A stretch of DNA of 59,728 nt. It comes from Gammaproteobacteria bacterium. Lineage in GTDB: Bacteria > Pseudomonadota > Gammaproteobacteria > HK1. The notes beneath the pieces were generated by a model. It had not been told where the DNA came from and did not search any database. It saw only the letters and a program-made list of their open reading frames with translations. The DNA is taken from NCBI GenBank assembly GCA_022826505.1, contig JAJDUQ010000155.1, positions 1 through 59,728 on the forward strand. The letters are read 5' to 3'. Positions 43,712 through 52,759 of the stretch are shown one piece after another (the first letter of the stretch is position 1; each line of letters begins with the position of its first letter). Position numbers and translations under genes: made by a program.

Positions 43712-43851
43712 GACCCGCTGGAGCGCGCGCTGGAAGCCTTTGAACTGCACGATGGGCAATGGCTGCAGATTGCGAGCGTGCAGGACGACGAGCCGGTGAG
43801 CACCCGTCCGTTCGATGCGATCACCTCAGACTGGGCGAACTCTGGTCCTGA
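43712..43851 (+). pseudogene. C-terminal remnant of a Uma2-family gene with a frameshift
   Basis: Translation from 43712 gives ERALEAFELHDGQWLQIASV, then DDEPVSTRPFDAI. This is the usual end of Uma2 proteins (predicted PD-(D/E)xK nucleases). After FDAIT the expected F-DLGELW ending appears only if one base is restored, as the sequence reads TCAGACTGGGCGAACTCTGG. No Uma2 N-terminus is present upstream. The rest of the 43623-44066 spacer has no supported gene. Confidence 0.65.
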
Positions 43852-43985
43852 GGGGTGCGTACAGTGGCCTGCTTGACCATTCGCCGACGCGAATCGCAAA
43901 GCAGGATACCGTGGGGCGCGGAGATCATCCCCGTCGCTGGACGAAAACCGGCCCGATCGGCCGGATTTCAGGACCGGAGGGCCAG

Positions 43986-44011
43986 TGAGGCACTGTACAC
44001 GTAGTGCCTCA
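43986..44011. terminator. Perfect 9-bp hairpin downstream of the PPOX-family gene
   Basis: TGAGGCACT (43986-43994) is the exact complement of AGTGCCTCA (44003-44011) with an 8-nt loop. It lies 56 bases beyond the stop of the minus-strand gene at 44067. It may end that transcript, or be a protein-binding palindrome. No clear T-run follows on the minus strand. Confidence 0.45.
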
Positions 44012-44066
44012 TTTCGCAGCTACCGTTCACCCGCCGGCGCCGGACCACTGCATCCTGCGGGTGTGG

Positions 44067-44687
44067 TCAATACAGCGTCTTTCGAATTCGGTCCTGGACT
44101 TCCCTTTCGAGCGCCTCGCCGTCCGGCAGGCCGACATGATCGGCGAGCATCTGTCCGAATGATGGGAGGACGGACCTGCGGTCCACGCGTGACTCCTCCG
44201 CCCACAGGTGAGAGCGGACGAACGCCTTGGTGCAGTGAAGGAAGACCTCTTCCACTTCCACCAGGAGACCGCTGCGCGGCGCCCGCCCCTTCACCGACAG
44301 TGGCCCGAGCCGCGTCGGGTCGGTGGTCAGCGTGGCTCGGCCGTTCAGCCGGAGCGTCTCGTTGACACCCGGAATCATGAACAGCAGTCCCACGTGAGGG
44401 TTCTCGAGAACGTTCCCCAGCGAGTCCACGCGGTTGTTGCCGGGACGGTCGGGCAGGAGCACGGTGCGATCGTCGAGGACATCGACGAATCCCGGGGGAT
44501 CGCCGCGCGGCGAGCAATCGACCCGACCATCCGCCCCCGCCGTGGCAAGGACCAGGAACGGCGAGAGCTCTATGAACCGCCGGCAATGCCCGTCCAGACG
44601 ATCGAGCGTCTTCTTCGCGGCGCGTTCACTCGGCTCGCCGTAGCTGCTTCGCAGCTCCTCGAAGGTATCGATGACGTGATCGGTCAT
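44067..44687 (-). CDS. Pyridoxamine 5'-phosphate oxidase-family flavin-binding protein
   Basis: A 206-residue split-barrel protein of the PPOX superfamily. Characteristic segments are FIELSPFLVLATAGADGRVDCSPRGDPPGFV, and NRVDSLGNVLENPHVGLLFMIPG, followed by ETLRLNGRATLTTD. A C-terminal helical part (from about 130) with FLHCTKAFVRSHLW resembles the MSMEG_1061-type subgroup, which is likely to use FMN rather than make PLP. Substrate unknown. It is followed by a hairpin and preceded, on the same strand, by an MFS transporter ending about 60 bases upstream. Confidence 0.85.
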   Translation of the reverse strand: MTDHVIDTFEELRSSYGEPSERAAKKTLDRLDGHCRRFIELSPFLVLATAGADGRVDCSPRGDPPGFVDVLDDRTVLLPDRPGNNRVDSLGNVLENPHVGLLFMIPGVNETLRLNGRATLTTDPTRLGPLSVKGRAPRSGLLVEVEEVFLHCTKAFVRSHLWAEESRVDRRSVLPSFGQMLADHVGLPDGEALEREVQDRIRKTLY

Positions 44688-44748
44688 TGCCTGCCTCGCA
44701 TTCGTGTCCCGGTTCCCCGGTGATCATGCGCCATGCGCAGCGACCCTC

Positions 44749-45969
44749 TCAACTGTTCGATCCGGTTGTCCCTGCCGCAGCCCACCGCATGGCGGCAAAA
44801 GTCGCCGCTCCGAAAACCGCGAAGGCCGCGATCTGTGCGTACATGGTGCCGTCGAAGCTCTGACCCACCAGCGCTCCGAGAGGCACCGAGATGAAGGTCG
44901 ACACCGACGCGACCACCGCCGCTCCCACGCCGGCGATGTGGCCCAGAGGTTCCATCGCCAGTGCATTGAGGTTCCCGAACAGGAGCCCGATGCACAGAAA
45001 CACGGCCAGGAGATAGGCCATGAAGAGCCACAGCGGAGGAAGTCCACCGAAGGCGAAGGCGCCTGCCCACGCGACGAGCGAAATCACCGTGATCGACACC
45101 GCCGCGAAGCTCGAGAGCCGACGCATCCCGTGCTTCATCACGAGGCGGCCGTTCATCAGCGACGCGCCCCCGATGGCGAGCGCCAGTACTCCGAAATAGA
45201 CCGGGAAGAGTACGCCGGTGCCGTAGGCGTCCTGGAATATCTGCTGAGCCGAGCTCAGATAGGCGACGAAGGGCGCGAACACGAACCCCGTCGCGAGGGT
45301 GTATCCGAGTGCGGTTCGGATTCGCAGAATCTCGCCCACGGCCCGACCGATGGCTCGCGGCGAGAATGACCGGCGGCGCTCGGCGGGAAGGGTTTCCGGC
45401 TGGCGGAGCGTGAACCACGCGAAGGCAATCGCGGCGATGGCGAAGAAGGTGGTGAAGATGGTGCGCCAGCCCCCCAGCCAGAGGATTGCCTGTCCGAGGG
45501 CCGGCGCGACGGTGGGGACCAGGATGAACACGGCCATGGCGAATGACATCAGCCGGGCCATCTGCCGCCCCTGGTACTGGTCGCGCACCAGGGCCATGGT
45601 CACGATGCGCGGTCCCGCCACTCCGATGCCCTGGAGGAACCGCCCGGCGATCATCGCCTCGAAGGTGGAGGCGAAGATGGACACGAGACATCCCGCCATG
45701 AACAGCGCGAGGCCGGCGTGGATGGCGGGCTTGCGTCCGATGCGGTCGGAGAGTGGGCCGAACAGCATCTGTCCGAGCCCGAGGCCCAGGAACAGCGACG
45801 TGATGACGAACTGGACGTCGTTCGGGCGCGGGGCACCGAGGTCGCGGCCGATCGCCGGCAGTGCCGGCAGCATCGCGTCGATTGCCAGCGCAACCAGCGA
45901 CATCAGCAGGGCGACGAGGGGTACGAATTCGGCGGGACGAAGGGCGGGCCCGGTCGCCGTGCGGGTCAT
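44749..45969 (-). CDS. Bcr/CflA-type MFS drug-resistance transporter
   Basis: A 406-residue inner-membrane protein with twelve hydrophobic helices. The drug:H+ antiporter motif GPLSDRIGRKPAIHAGLALF lies between helices 2 and 3. DAMLPALPAIGRDLG near the N-terminus and RIVTMALVRDQYQG after helix 4 are typical of the Bcr/CflA group. Likely exports hydrophobic or cationic compounds; the substrate is not predictable. It is co-oriented with the PPOX-family gene. Confidence 0.88.
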   Translation of the reverse strand: MTRTATGPALRPAEFVPLVALLMSLVALAIDAMLPALPAIGRDLGAPRPNDVQFVITSLFLGLGLGQMLFGPLSDRIGRKPAIHAGLALFMAGCLVSIFASTFEAMIAGRFLQGIGVAGPRIVTMALVRDQYQGRQMARLMSFAMAVFILVPTVAPALGQAILWLGGWRTIFTTFFAIAAIAFAWFTLRQPETLPAERRRSFSPRAIGRAVGEILRIRTALGYTLATGFVFAPFVAYLSSAQQIFQDAYGTGVLFPVYFGVLALAIGGASLMNGRLVMKHGMRRLSSFAAVSITVISLVAWAGAFAFGGLPPLWLFMAYLLAVFLCIGLLFGNLNALAMEPLGHIAGVGAAVVASVSTFISVPLGALVGQSFDGTMYAQIAAFAVFGAATFAAMRWAAAGTTGSNS

Positions 45970-46219
45970 CCTGCCCCCTCGAGTTCCATCGCGGAGTTTC
46001 CTGCCGTCAGCCCGATCATCGGGTCGTTGTCAGTGCCTGCGTCCGCAAACCGACGAGGGGTCCGACCGGATGCCGGGTTCCTGCGACTCGGCCCGGGTGG
46101 CAGCGGCGCGACGTCGGTTGGCAGGCGCGGACTCTGGAGGATTTCGATGCGCCTGGTCGTGGCCGTGTCGGACCGGGTGCCGCTCGCCCGAATCCGGGCG
46201 AGTCGGCCGCACGATGAAC

Positions 46220-47695
46220 CTAGCCGTCGATCCCGCCCATGCAGAGGTACTTGATCTCCACGAAGTCGTCCATCCCGTACTTCGAGCCTTCGCGGCCGAT
46301 GCCGGATTCCTTCACACCGCCGAACGGCGCCACTTCGTTCGAGATGATGCCCTCGTTGATTCCCACGATGCCGTATTCCAGGCCTTCGGACACGCGCCAG
46401 ATGCGCCCGACGTCGCGGCTGTAGAAGTACGCCGCGAGACCGAACTCGGTGTCGTTGGCCATGCGAATCGCCTCGTTCTCGGACGAGAAGCGGAACAGCG
46501 GCGCCACCGGACCGAACGTCTCCTCACGCGCGACCGCCATGGAGGTGGTGACGCCGGTGAGCAGGGTAGGCTGGAAGAAGCTGCCGCCGAGCGAGTGGCG
46601 CTCGCCGCCCGCGGCGACTTTCGCGCCCTTCGACGTCGCGTCCGCAATGTGCTCCTCGACCTTCTCGACCGCACGCATGTCGATGAGCGGTCCCTGATTC
46701 GTACCATCCTCCAGGCCGTCGCCGACCTTGAGAGCGCCGACCGCCTCGGCCATCTTCTCGGCGAACGCGTCGTAGACCCCGTCCTGGACCAATATCCGAT
46801 TGGCGCACACGCAGGTCTGGCCCGCATTGCGGTACTTGGAAGCCATCGCCCCCGCGACCGCGGCGTCGAGGTCCGCGTCGTCGAAGACGATGAACGGTGC
46901 ATTGCCACCGAGCTCCAGACTGACCTTCTTCACCGTCGCGGCACACTGCGACATCAGGAGCTTGCCGACCTCGGTGGAGCCGGTGAACGAGAGCTTGCGA
47001 ACCGTCGGGTTCGAGGTGAGCTCGGCACCCATCGGACCGGAGGGACCGGTGATGACGTTGACCACGCCGGGAGGAATCCCGGCCCGGTCGGCGAGCTCGG
47101 CGAGCGCGAGGGCCGAGAACGGAGTCTGCGACGCGGGGCGGATGACGACCGGACATCCCGCCGCGAGCGCCGGCGCGCATTTGCGGGTGATCATCGCGGC
47201 CGGGAAGTTCCACGGGGTAATCGAAGCGACCACACCGATCGGCTGTTTCAGCACCACGATTCGCTTGCCGGGCAGCGGGTGGTTGATGACGTCGCCGTAG
47301 ACGCGCTTTCCTTCCTCCGCGAACCACTCCACGAACGACGCCGCGTAGGCGATCTCGCCGCGGGACTCGGCCAGCGGCTTGCCCTGCTCGCTCGTCATCA
47401 GCACCGCGAGGTCTTCCTGATTCGCCATCATCAGATCGAACCACCGCCGCATCAGGTTCGCGCGCTCCTTCGCGGGGCGAGAACGCCATCCGGCCCAGGC
47501 CGTGTCCGCCGCCTCGATCGCGGCGCGGGTCTCCTCCGCACCGAGGGCGGGCACGGTACCGATGGTCTCGCCGGTCGCCGGGTTGTCGACCTCGATCGCA
47601 CCGCCGCCGTTCGCATCGATCCATTCGCCGTTCACGTAGCACTGCTGGCGGAAGAGCGCGAGGTCGCCGAGGGCGATTCTCGTCTTGGCATCCAT
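46220..47695 (-). CDS. gabD: NAD(P)+-dependent succinate-semialdehyde dehydrogenase
   Basis: A 491-residue aldehyde dehydrogenase. The substrate- and family-typical segments are ITPWNFPAAMITRKCAPALA, VSLELGGNAPFIVFDDADLD (general base Glu) and NAGQTCVCANRI (nucleophilic Cys). The ending FGGVKESGIGREGSKYGMDDF is characteristic of GabD-type enzymes. It oxidises succinate semialdehyde to succinate in GABA or 4-hydroxybutyrate breakdown. Other semialdehydes are possible, as no gabT lies nearby. The ATG at 47695 gives the standard N-terminus; the frame is open upstream to 47755. Confidence 0.9.
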   Translation of the reverse strand: MDAKTRIALGDLALFRQQCYVNGEWIDANGGGAIEVDNPATGETIGTVPALGAEETRAAIEAADTAWAGWRSRPAKERANLMRRWFDLMMANQEDLAVLMTSEQGKPLAESRGEIAYAASFVEWFAEEGKRVYGDVINHPLPGKRIVVLKQPIGVVASITPWNFPAAMITRKCAPALAAGCPVVIRPASQTPFSALALAELADRAGIPPGVVNVITGPSGPMGAELTSNPTVRKLSFTGSTEVGKLLMSQCAATVKKVSLELGGNAPFIVFDDADLDAAVAGAMASKYRNAGQTCVCANRILVQDGVYDAFAEKMAEAVGALKVGDGLEDGTNQGPLIDMRAVEKVEEHIADATSKGAKVAAGGERHSLGGSFFQPTLLTGVTTSMAVAREETFGPVAPLFRFSSENEAIRMANDTEFGLAAYFYSRDVGRIWRVSEGLEYGIVGINEGIISNEVAPFGGVKESGIGREGSKYGMDDFVEIKYLCMGGIDG

Positions 47696-47905
47696 GTTCG
47701 GGTCTCCGGGAAATGGCAATGTCGCATGAGCGTCGGCGATGAGGATGCGACGCACGCCTCCGGTCTGAAGCGCACGCGGTGCCGCCTGAACGGCAACGCG
47801 TGGATTCTACCCCGCGACAGTGAGGCAAGGGGTACGAGATTGGCTCGGGGAATGTCCCGGGTACGCGGGTTGAGCCGAACTCGGCCGAATCACTCCGGTC
47901 GTGGC

Positions 47906-47922
47906 GGAGGCGACACGCCTCC
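47906..47922. terminator. Hairpin just downstream of the Uma2 gene
   Basis: GGAGGCG (47906-47912) pairs perfectly with CGCCTCC (47916-47922) around ACA. It sits ten bases beyond the stop codon of the minus-strand Uma2 gene, with extra GTG/CAC pairing at the base. It is a plausible terminator stem without a T-run. Confidence 0.45.
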
Positions 47923-47931
47923 ACTGCCCGT

Positions 47932-48669
47932 TCAGGACCGCGGCGGCTCCGGTCCCCGCACCGAGCGCTCGAGCTCGTGGATGCGGGCCCGCAGCCTGGC
48001 ATTTTCGGCTTCGACGTCCCGGAGGGCTGAGGCTCCCCGTTCGGCGCGAGTCTCGGCCTCTTCCCGAGCCGAGGCTTCCTCCATGGGCGTGAGAAGGTGC
48101 TCGCCGACCGCCGGGTCGTACAGTCGCAGCGCCGCCCCCCGCACGTGGAGAAACAACCCCAGCGCCTTGCTGTGCAGAGCTGGTGCACCGTCCGGCAATC
48201 GCGCGACCTCCAACGATTCGTATCGACCGCGATGCAGTCCGAACCCCTGAAGCGGGGGATCCAGATACTCCGCCCGCGGGTCGAACATGAAGTACTCGGT
48301 CACCCCCAGCGACTCGTACAGTGCGCGTTTGGTGACTAGGTCGTTCCTCCGCGTGCTCTTCGACGTGACCTCCAGCACGAAGTCCGGTGCCTTCGGCTCA
48401 CGCCACAGCAGATACGTGTCGCGATCCTTGTCCCTGCTCGCCCCCATCACCACGAACACGTCGGGCGCCACGGACTTCCGTGGATTGCCCTCCTCGTAGT
48501 ACATCAGCATGTTGCCGCTCACGTACACGTCCGACCGCTCGGCGAAGTGTCTCGTGAGGATCTGGATCGCATCGATCATCACGTCGCGATGGACCGGGGT
48601 TTCAGCCATCGGCTGGCCGTCGGAGCCGGGATACTCGATGACGCGAGGCGCAACGGCAGTGTGGTTCAT
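47932..48669 (-). CDS. Uma2-family predicted PD-(D/E)xK nuclease with coiled-coil tail
   Basis: A 245-residue protein. The nuclease-like core has the acidic residue in KSVAPDVFVV, and the E-x-K pair in FVLEVTSKSTRRND (about 95-115), followed by ALYESLGVTEYFMFDP, all typical of Uma2 (DUF820). The C-terminal 60 residues (about 185-240) form a heptad-like, Glu- and Arg-rich coiled coil. Uma2 proteins are abundant in cyanobacteria and some symbionts. Their role is unknown, though transposon-linked nuclease activity has been suggested. A second, broken Uma2 fragment lies at 43712-43851. Confidence 0.87.
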   Translation of the reverse strand: MNHTAVAPRVIEYPGSDGQPMAETPVHRDVMIDAIQILTRHFAERSDVYVSGNMLMYYEEGNPRKSVAPDVFVVMGASRDKDRDTYLLWREPKAPDFVLEVTSKSTRRNDLVTKRALYESLGVTEYFMFDPRAEYLDPPLQGFGLHRGRYESLEVARLPDGAPALHSKALGLFLHVRGAALRLYDPAVGEHLLTPMEEASAREEAETRAERGASALRDVEAENARLRARIHELERSVRGPEPPRS

Positions 48670-49196
48670 CGGCAGGCCCTCCGGTGCCGAGGATGCGAGG
48701 GATTGGGGGACTGACGTGGCGCGATGGTAGCTTGACCCGCGGGCAGGGACTACCCGAGCCGGGGGCTTCAGGTCGCAGGGCGTACCTTCGGGCGCCCCGG
48801 AAGGGCGGGAGGCGCGGGCAGCCGTCCTGGGACGGAGTCCAGGTCGAAGACATCAGGCGCTACGGCAGTCGTGGGACACTGCAGCTTCGCCCGCTCCGTG
48901 GCTGGGCGCATTGGCATCAGCGCCCGCCGATGGTAGGCGTTCAGCCCGCCGGGGATGCGCTCCGCTTCCGTGCGGGTTCGGTGTTGCTGGTGTCGGAAAA
49001 GCCGGCGCCCGGACCGGCCGGAGTTGCCGCTTGCCACGGGCGGGCAGTGAGAAGGCTCGCATCAGTGGTTCTCGGCGCGCCAGCGCAGCCGCTTGCGGCT
49101 GCCGACACTTGCAGCGCGCACCTTCGCGAACTGCAAACCGCGCGGGGCCGTAGAATCCGTCAACCTTCGGCTACGGAGGCCGTCGCCTCGAGTCTC
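48670..49196 (+). other. Intergenic region before the sacsin-like ATPase gene
   Basis: About 530 bases. The frame of the next gene is open through it but encodes arginine-, glycine- and proline-rich sequence unlike any family, so I read it as non-coding. It contains a 7-bp hairpin (GCAGCCG/CGGCTGC, near 49085-49102) and a possible -10 (TAGAAT, 49151-49156) about 40 bases before the ATG. Confidence 0.4.
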
Positions 49197-51371
49197 ATGG
49201 ACGAAAGCACAAACGAAGGTCGGTACCCCGAGGTTGATATCCGGCCCAACACCGGCATCGACCGAAGCCCGCTCGACGAGATCAAGGCGATCCAGGGACT
49301 CCTGGCTGACGTCTACCGGGACGCCGGGGATGGACGCACGCTGTTCCGGGAACTGGTCCAGAACGCCGACGATGCCGGTGCGCAGCGCCTCGGGCTCGTG
49401 GTCCTGGAGCGGGGCTGGCCCGATGCGCGAAACCGTCTGCTTCGAGGCCCCGCGCTTCTGGTGGCAAACGACGGGGCGTTCCGTGACAAGGACCGCAAGG
49501 CGCTACACAAGGCCATCGGCGGATCGAAAGAGGACGATGTCGACAAGATCGGAACGTTCGGCATTGGGCTGAAGGGTGTCTTCCACATCTGCGAAGCGTT
49601 CCTCTACGTAGGTGCCGAGAAGTCAGTGTGGCGAGCCGGCGTTCTGAACCCATGGGCCGGTACCGGAGAGAACGGAGACGAAGATCCCCTGCATCCCGAC
49701 TGGGACGAGGTTGACGTCGAGCGGCTGCGGTCCGTGACGACGGAGCTGCTCGGGGAGAGGGGCGATGGCCTCCTGCTGTGGATTCCGCTGCGGCGTCACG
49801 AACATCTGGATCGGGGAGCGGAGGGTCGCCGATACGGGTTGGGCGAACACTGCCCGAGGCCGGACGATCTCTGCGCTTGGTTCGGGCGTTCGGCGCCCGC
49901 GGCGTTGCTGCTGGCGCAGTGCGGCCACCTTCGAACCATCGACACGGCCCGCGCGGCAGGGCCGGAGAATCTGCGCGACCGCGTGAGGTTGGTGCGCGTG
50001 GCCCGGCAAATGGCGGGATGGGTGGGACGATATCTGGACGATACCCACGGATTCCCCAATCGGACGTTCGAGGGCGCGATTACATCCAACGAGCGGAACT
50101 GGTCCGTCGTCGGAATCGAGGCTCTCGGCAGTGAAGGCTTGCGTCAACTCCGGTCGCAGTCTGATTGGCCGCAGTATCCGAGGTGGCAAAACGGTCGCCA
50201 TTCAAGCGAGCCCCGGAAAGCACTCGCCCACGCCGCGGTCACCGTGTTGCAGCCCACCAACCCGAATACCGAGCAATTGGGAACGCGGCTTCGCTGGGCC
50301 GTGTTTCTGTCGCTGGACGACGATCCCGAGCCGAGATCCAGTGCGATCGTCGAGAGCAAGGGTCCCTCGCTTGCCTGGGAGATCATCTTGCACGGCTACT
50401 TCTGGCCGTCCCAGGACCGTAGATCCATTCCTGGGGTTACCGAGGATATCGGCGACGCTGCAAGTGATGGCGCCATGCGCAATCGTTGGAATCGGGCGCT
50501 ATGCGACGATTTGCTGCTTCCCTTGTTGCCAAGCGCCCTCGCCAATGCGGTTGTCGGAGTCGACGAGCGCGCAGCGCGGAGACTGCTGGGCACGGTCGTC
50601 AACTCGAACATGCTCAAGAACCGCTTGGCCCTAGTCCGGCGACGGCATTGGCTTCTGCCAATCGCTGCGACCGACGGGGTTCGATGGAAAGCGCTGGACG
50701 CAAATGCGTGCCCCGTTCTGTCCATCCCGAATTGGAGTCAGGCGCCGGAGGTCGTTCGCAGGCGGTTCGTGGCCTCCTGCGACGAATGCAAGTACGACGT
50801 CGTATTCATTGACGAAGATGCTCCATGTTTCGCAGGTGACCTCGACGACTGGACCGTCGACCGCCTCGAACGCCTGCTGAACTGCATTCCGGTCGATGTG
50901 TTCGAGTCCCCGCAGTCTCTGCGGTGGATCGAAGGAATTGTTCGACATGTCCTCGGCCCGGACGCCTGTGGCAGGGACATTCGCGCCGCCGTAGTCGCCC
51001 GGTGGCTTATGGGACAGATCGGCAACGGCGCCCTTGCCCACACGACCCAACGTTCGGCACCGCGAGAATCGCGCGACGAGTTGCGGGAAGCATGGCGAGG
51101 TTTGTGCGAGGTGCTGCCGAGTGCGTGGCTGGTGGAAACGCTCGTGGACAGCCAACGGGCGGTTGCCGAACTCGCTGCTCAAGGGGTGTTTGGCAAGGGG
51201 CTGTTGCCGGTGCCTTTCGGACGCCGTGAGGTGAGTCGCCGCCGGCTCCGCAGCTTGAGCTTGACCAGGAACGATTGGATCGCGCGCTGTCCGCCTTGGG
51301 ACGCCGGTTGGAAGCGGGAGTTGATTCCGAGCGTTTGCGGCACTCCCGGCTGCTTCTCGCCGAAGTACTGA
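49197..51371 (+). CDS. Sacsin/HSP90-type ATPase protein, N-terminal part (frame interrupted)
   Basis: About 724 residues from the ATG at 49197. Residues 15-140 hold a GHKL/HSP90-type ATPase of the sacsin kind: LFRELVQNADDAGA (N-box with Glu, Asn, Asp-Asp), LLVANDGAF and KIGTFGIGLKGVFHI. The rest is a large helical region with no named domain. The last 45 residues (from about 51231) look non-native (RRRLRSLSLTRNDW...), while the -1 frame reads ESPPAPQLELDQERLDRAL and stays open to 52738. So the true product is probably a single protein of about 1,180 residues, broken by a frameshift between 51229 and 51371. Such ATPases often occur in bacterial defence islands. Confidence 0.7.
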   Translation: MDESTNEGRYPEVDIRPNTGIDRSPLDEIKAIQGLLADVYRDAGDGRTLFRELVQNADDAGAQRLGLVVLERGWPDARNRLLRGPALLVANDGAFRDKDRKALHKAIGGSKEDDVDKIGTFGIGLKGVFHICEAFLYVGAEKSVWRAGVLNPWAGTGENGDEDPLHPDWDEVDVERLRSVTTELLGERGDGLLLWIPLRRHEHLDRGAEGRRYGLGEHCPRPDDLCAWFGRSAPAALLLAQCGHLRTIDTARAAGPENLRDRVRLVRVARQMAGWVGRYLDDTHGFPNRTFEGAITSNERNWSVVGIEALGSEGLRQLRSQSDWPQYPRWQNGRHSSEPRKALAHAAVTVLQPTNPNTEQLGTRLRWAVFLSLDDDPEPRSSAIVESKGPSLAWEIILHGYFWPSQDRRSIPGVTEDIGDAASDGAMRNRWNRALCDDLLLPLLPSALANAVVGVDERAARRLLGTVVNSNMLKNRLALVRRRHWLLPIAATDGVRWKALDANACPVLSIPNWSQAPEVVRRRFVASCDECKYDVVFIDEDAPCFAGDLDDWTVDRLERLLNCIPVDVFESPQSLRWIEGIVRHVLGPDACGRDIRAAVVARWLMGQIGNGALAHTTQRSAPRESRDELREAWRGLCEVLPSAWLVETLVDSQRAVAELAAQGVFGKGLLPVPFGRREVSRRRLRSLSLTRNDWIARCPPWDAGWKRELIPSVCGTPGCFSPKY

Positions 51372-52738
51372 TTTCCAGGCGAGACGACCGTCCCATGGGC
51401 GATCTGGATGGGCTGCCGTTGCTGCGAGCCACCAGACTGCCGGCAGACCGGGAGGAAGCTTGGTCCATCGCCGAGCTGCGCCACCAGGTAGAGAGCTGCC
51501 GGGTATTCGCTAGTCCGGTTTCGGATGTATTGGGCGACGATACGGACGGAACCCAGCCGGAGCGGCTTTCCGATCCGAAGCGGGCCGTCGTGGAACTCGC
51601 GAAGTCGCTCGACGAAGCCATCTGGTTGGTGAGCGGCGACGCGGTGGCGTCCGTCGTCGCCGATGTCCCGTCACCCGCGCCAGAGGCTTTGGCCAGCGCG
51701 GTGCTTCGGACCGAGGTGCTTGCCGATCCCACATGCCGGAAACCCTTGCTGATGCGGCTCGCGCCAGACGCTCCGGATAGCACCAATGTTCGCTGGGCTG
51801 CACGTGCGCTCCTTGCCGGACGTGCCGCAGATGTCGTCGGACAGGACGCGGAGCTGTTCCATGACCGCGCCGGAAACGGACGAGCACTGCGCATCCTGCT
51901 GCGCCTCCTCGACCGATCATGGTGTGCGGTTCAGTGGGAGTTGGTGCAGTCACTTTCGCAAGACGTCGCTGAAGCCCTTTGCGTCGGGTCGGCCGATCTC
52001 GAAGCACTACATCGCCTGCTCGATGACTGCCTGCATGAACCCGTGGACTGGACAGTGCTCAGCGACGGGGAGGCATTGCATCTGCTCCAACGCTTGTACA
52101 GCGCAGAGCCCGAGGATCAACGACGCTGGCGCACGATGCCGCTGCACCGGGATGTTGACGGAGTGTGGGGGGCGTTCAACGACAGAGCACGGCGTTCGAC
52201 GGGAAGGACGGGCGAATTGCGGTTGCCACCGGAACTCGGGGCGGAAGTTCGCCTCCTGGATCCGGATTTCGAGGTCGCCCGCCTCTACGACTCCGTTCCC
52301 GACATGGACCGCGATGGTTTTCTTCAACTGATGTTGGAGGATTCGCGCCCGTGGCGTTTCGCCGAGCATATCGTGCACAGCATTCGCCCTTTGGAAGGGC
52401 CGGCGCTCCTGCCGCAAGACGGCGAATTGCGGGACCGTATCACCGGCTCGGATGGCCCCATTCGCGCCGTCGTCGTGGCCGCCCAGTCGAGTGGTGACGG
52501 GACATGGACCCTGGTTCGCGACCGGGAACTGATACAGCGCCTGAACCCGCTGGCCGACAAACCCCGCAGCCTGGTATTTGCGGGCGCGCACCCGGCTTGC
52601 GACGTTACGGATCTGATGGCGGATGCACAGCAGTACATCGAGTCGCAGATCGACGCACTGGAGCTCCCGTTCGCGTTGCCGGCCGTCGAGAGCTTGGCTT
52701 GTCTCGCACCCGGGGAAGCGGCGCCGCATGGAGCCTGA
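51230..52738 (+). CDS. Sacsin-like protein, C-terminal part (shifted frame)
   Basis: About 500 codons in the frame one base behind the upstream ORF, open from just after a TGA at 51227-51229 to the stop at 52738. It has no convincing start: a TTG at 51275 and later GTGs lack a good ribosome binding site, which favours a frameshift over a separate gene. The product is leucine-, alanine- and aspartate-rich and largely helical, with no recognised domain. It ends 21 bases before the convergent RES toxin gene. A sequencing error, a real mutation or programmed -1 slippage could each explain the break; no slippery heptamer is obvious. Confidence 0.6.
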   Translation, partial: GESPPAPQLELDQERLDRALSALGRRLEAGVDSERLRHSRLLLAEVLISRRDDRPMGDLDGLPLLRATRLPADREEAWSIAELRHQVESCRVFASPVSDVLGDDTDGTQPERLSDPKRAVVELAKSLDEAIWLVSGDAVASVVADVPSPAPEALASAVLRTEVLADPTCRKPLLMRLAPDAPDSTNVRWAARALLAGRAADVVGQDAELFHDRAGNGRALRILLRLLDRSWCAVQWELVQSLSQDVAEALCVGSADLEALHRLLDDCLHEPVDWTVLSDGEALHLLQRLYSAEPEDQRRWRTMPLHRDVDGVWGAFNDRARRSTGRTGELRLPPELGAEVRLLDPDFEVARLYDSVPDMDRDGFLQLMLEDSRPWRFAEHIVHSIRPLEGPALLPQDGELRDRITGSDGPIRAVVVAAQSSGDGTWTLVRDRELIQRLNPLADKPRSLVFAGAHPACDVTDLMADAQQYIESQIDALELPFALPAVESLACLAPGEAAPHGA

Positions 52739-52759
52739 CGAACCGTGTGAACGAGGTCC

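Noticed and set aside
45299..48250. 983-codon plus-strand ORF across the MFS, aldehyde dehydrogenase and Uma2 region
   Set aside because: It is antisense to three recognisable genes and arises from high GC content.
51221..51240. Programmed -1 frameshift site in the sacsin-like gene
   Set aside because: There is no X XXY YYZ slippery heptamer near the shift; mutation or sequence error is simpler, so it is reported only as an interrupted frame.
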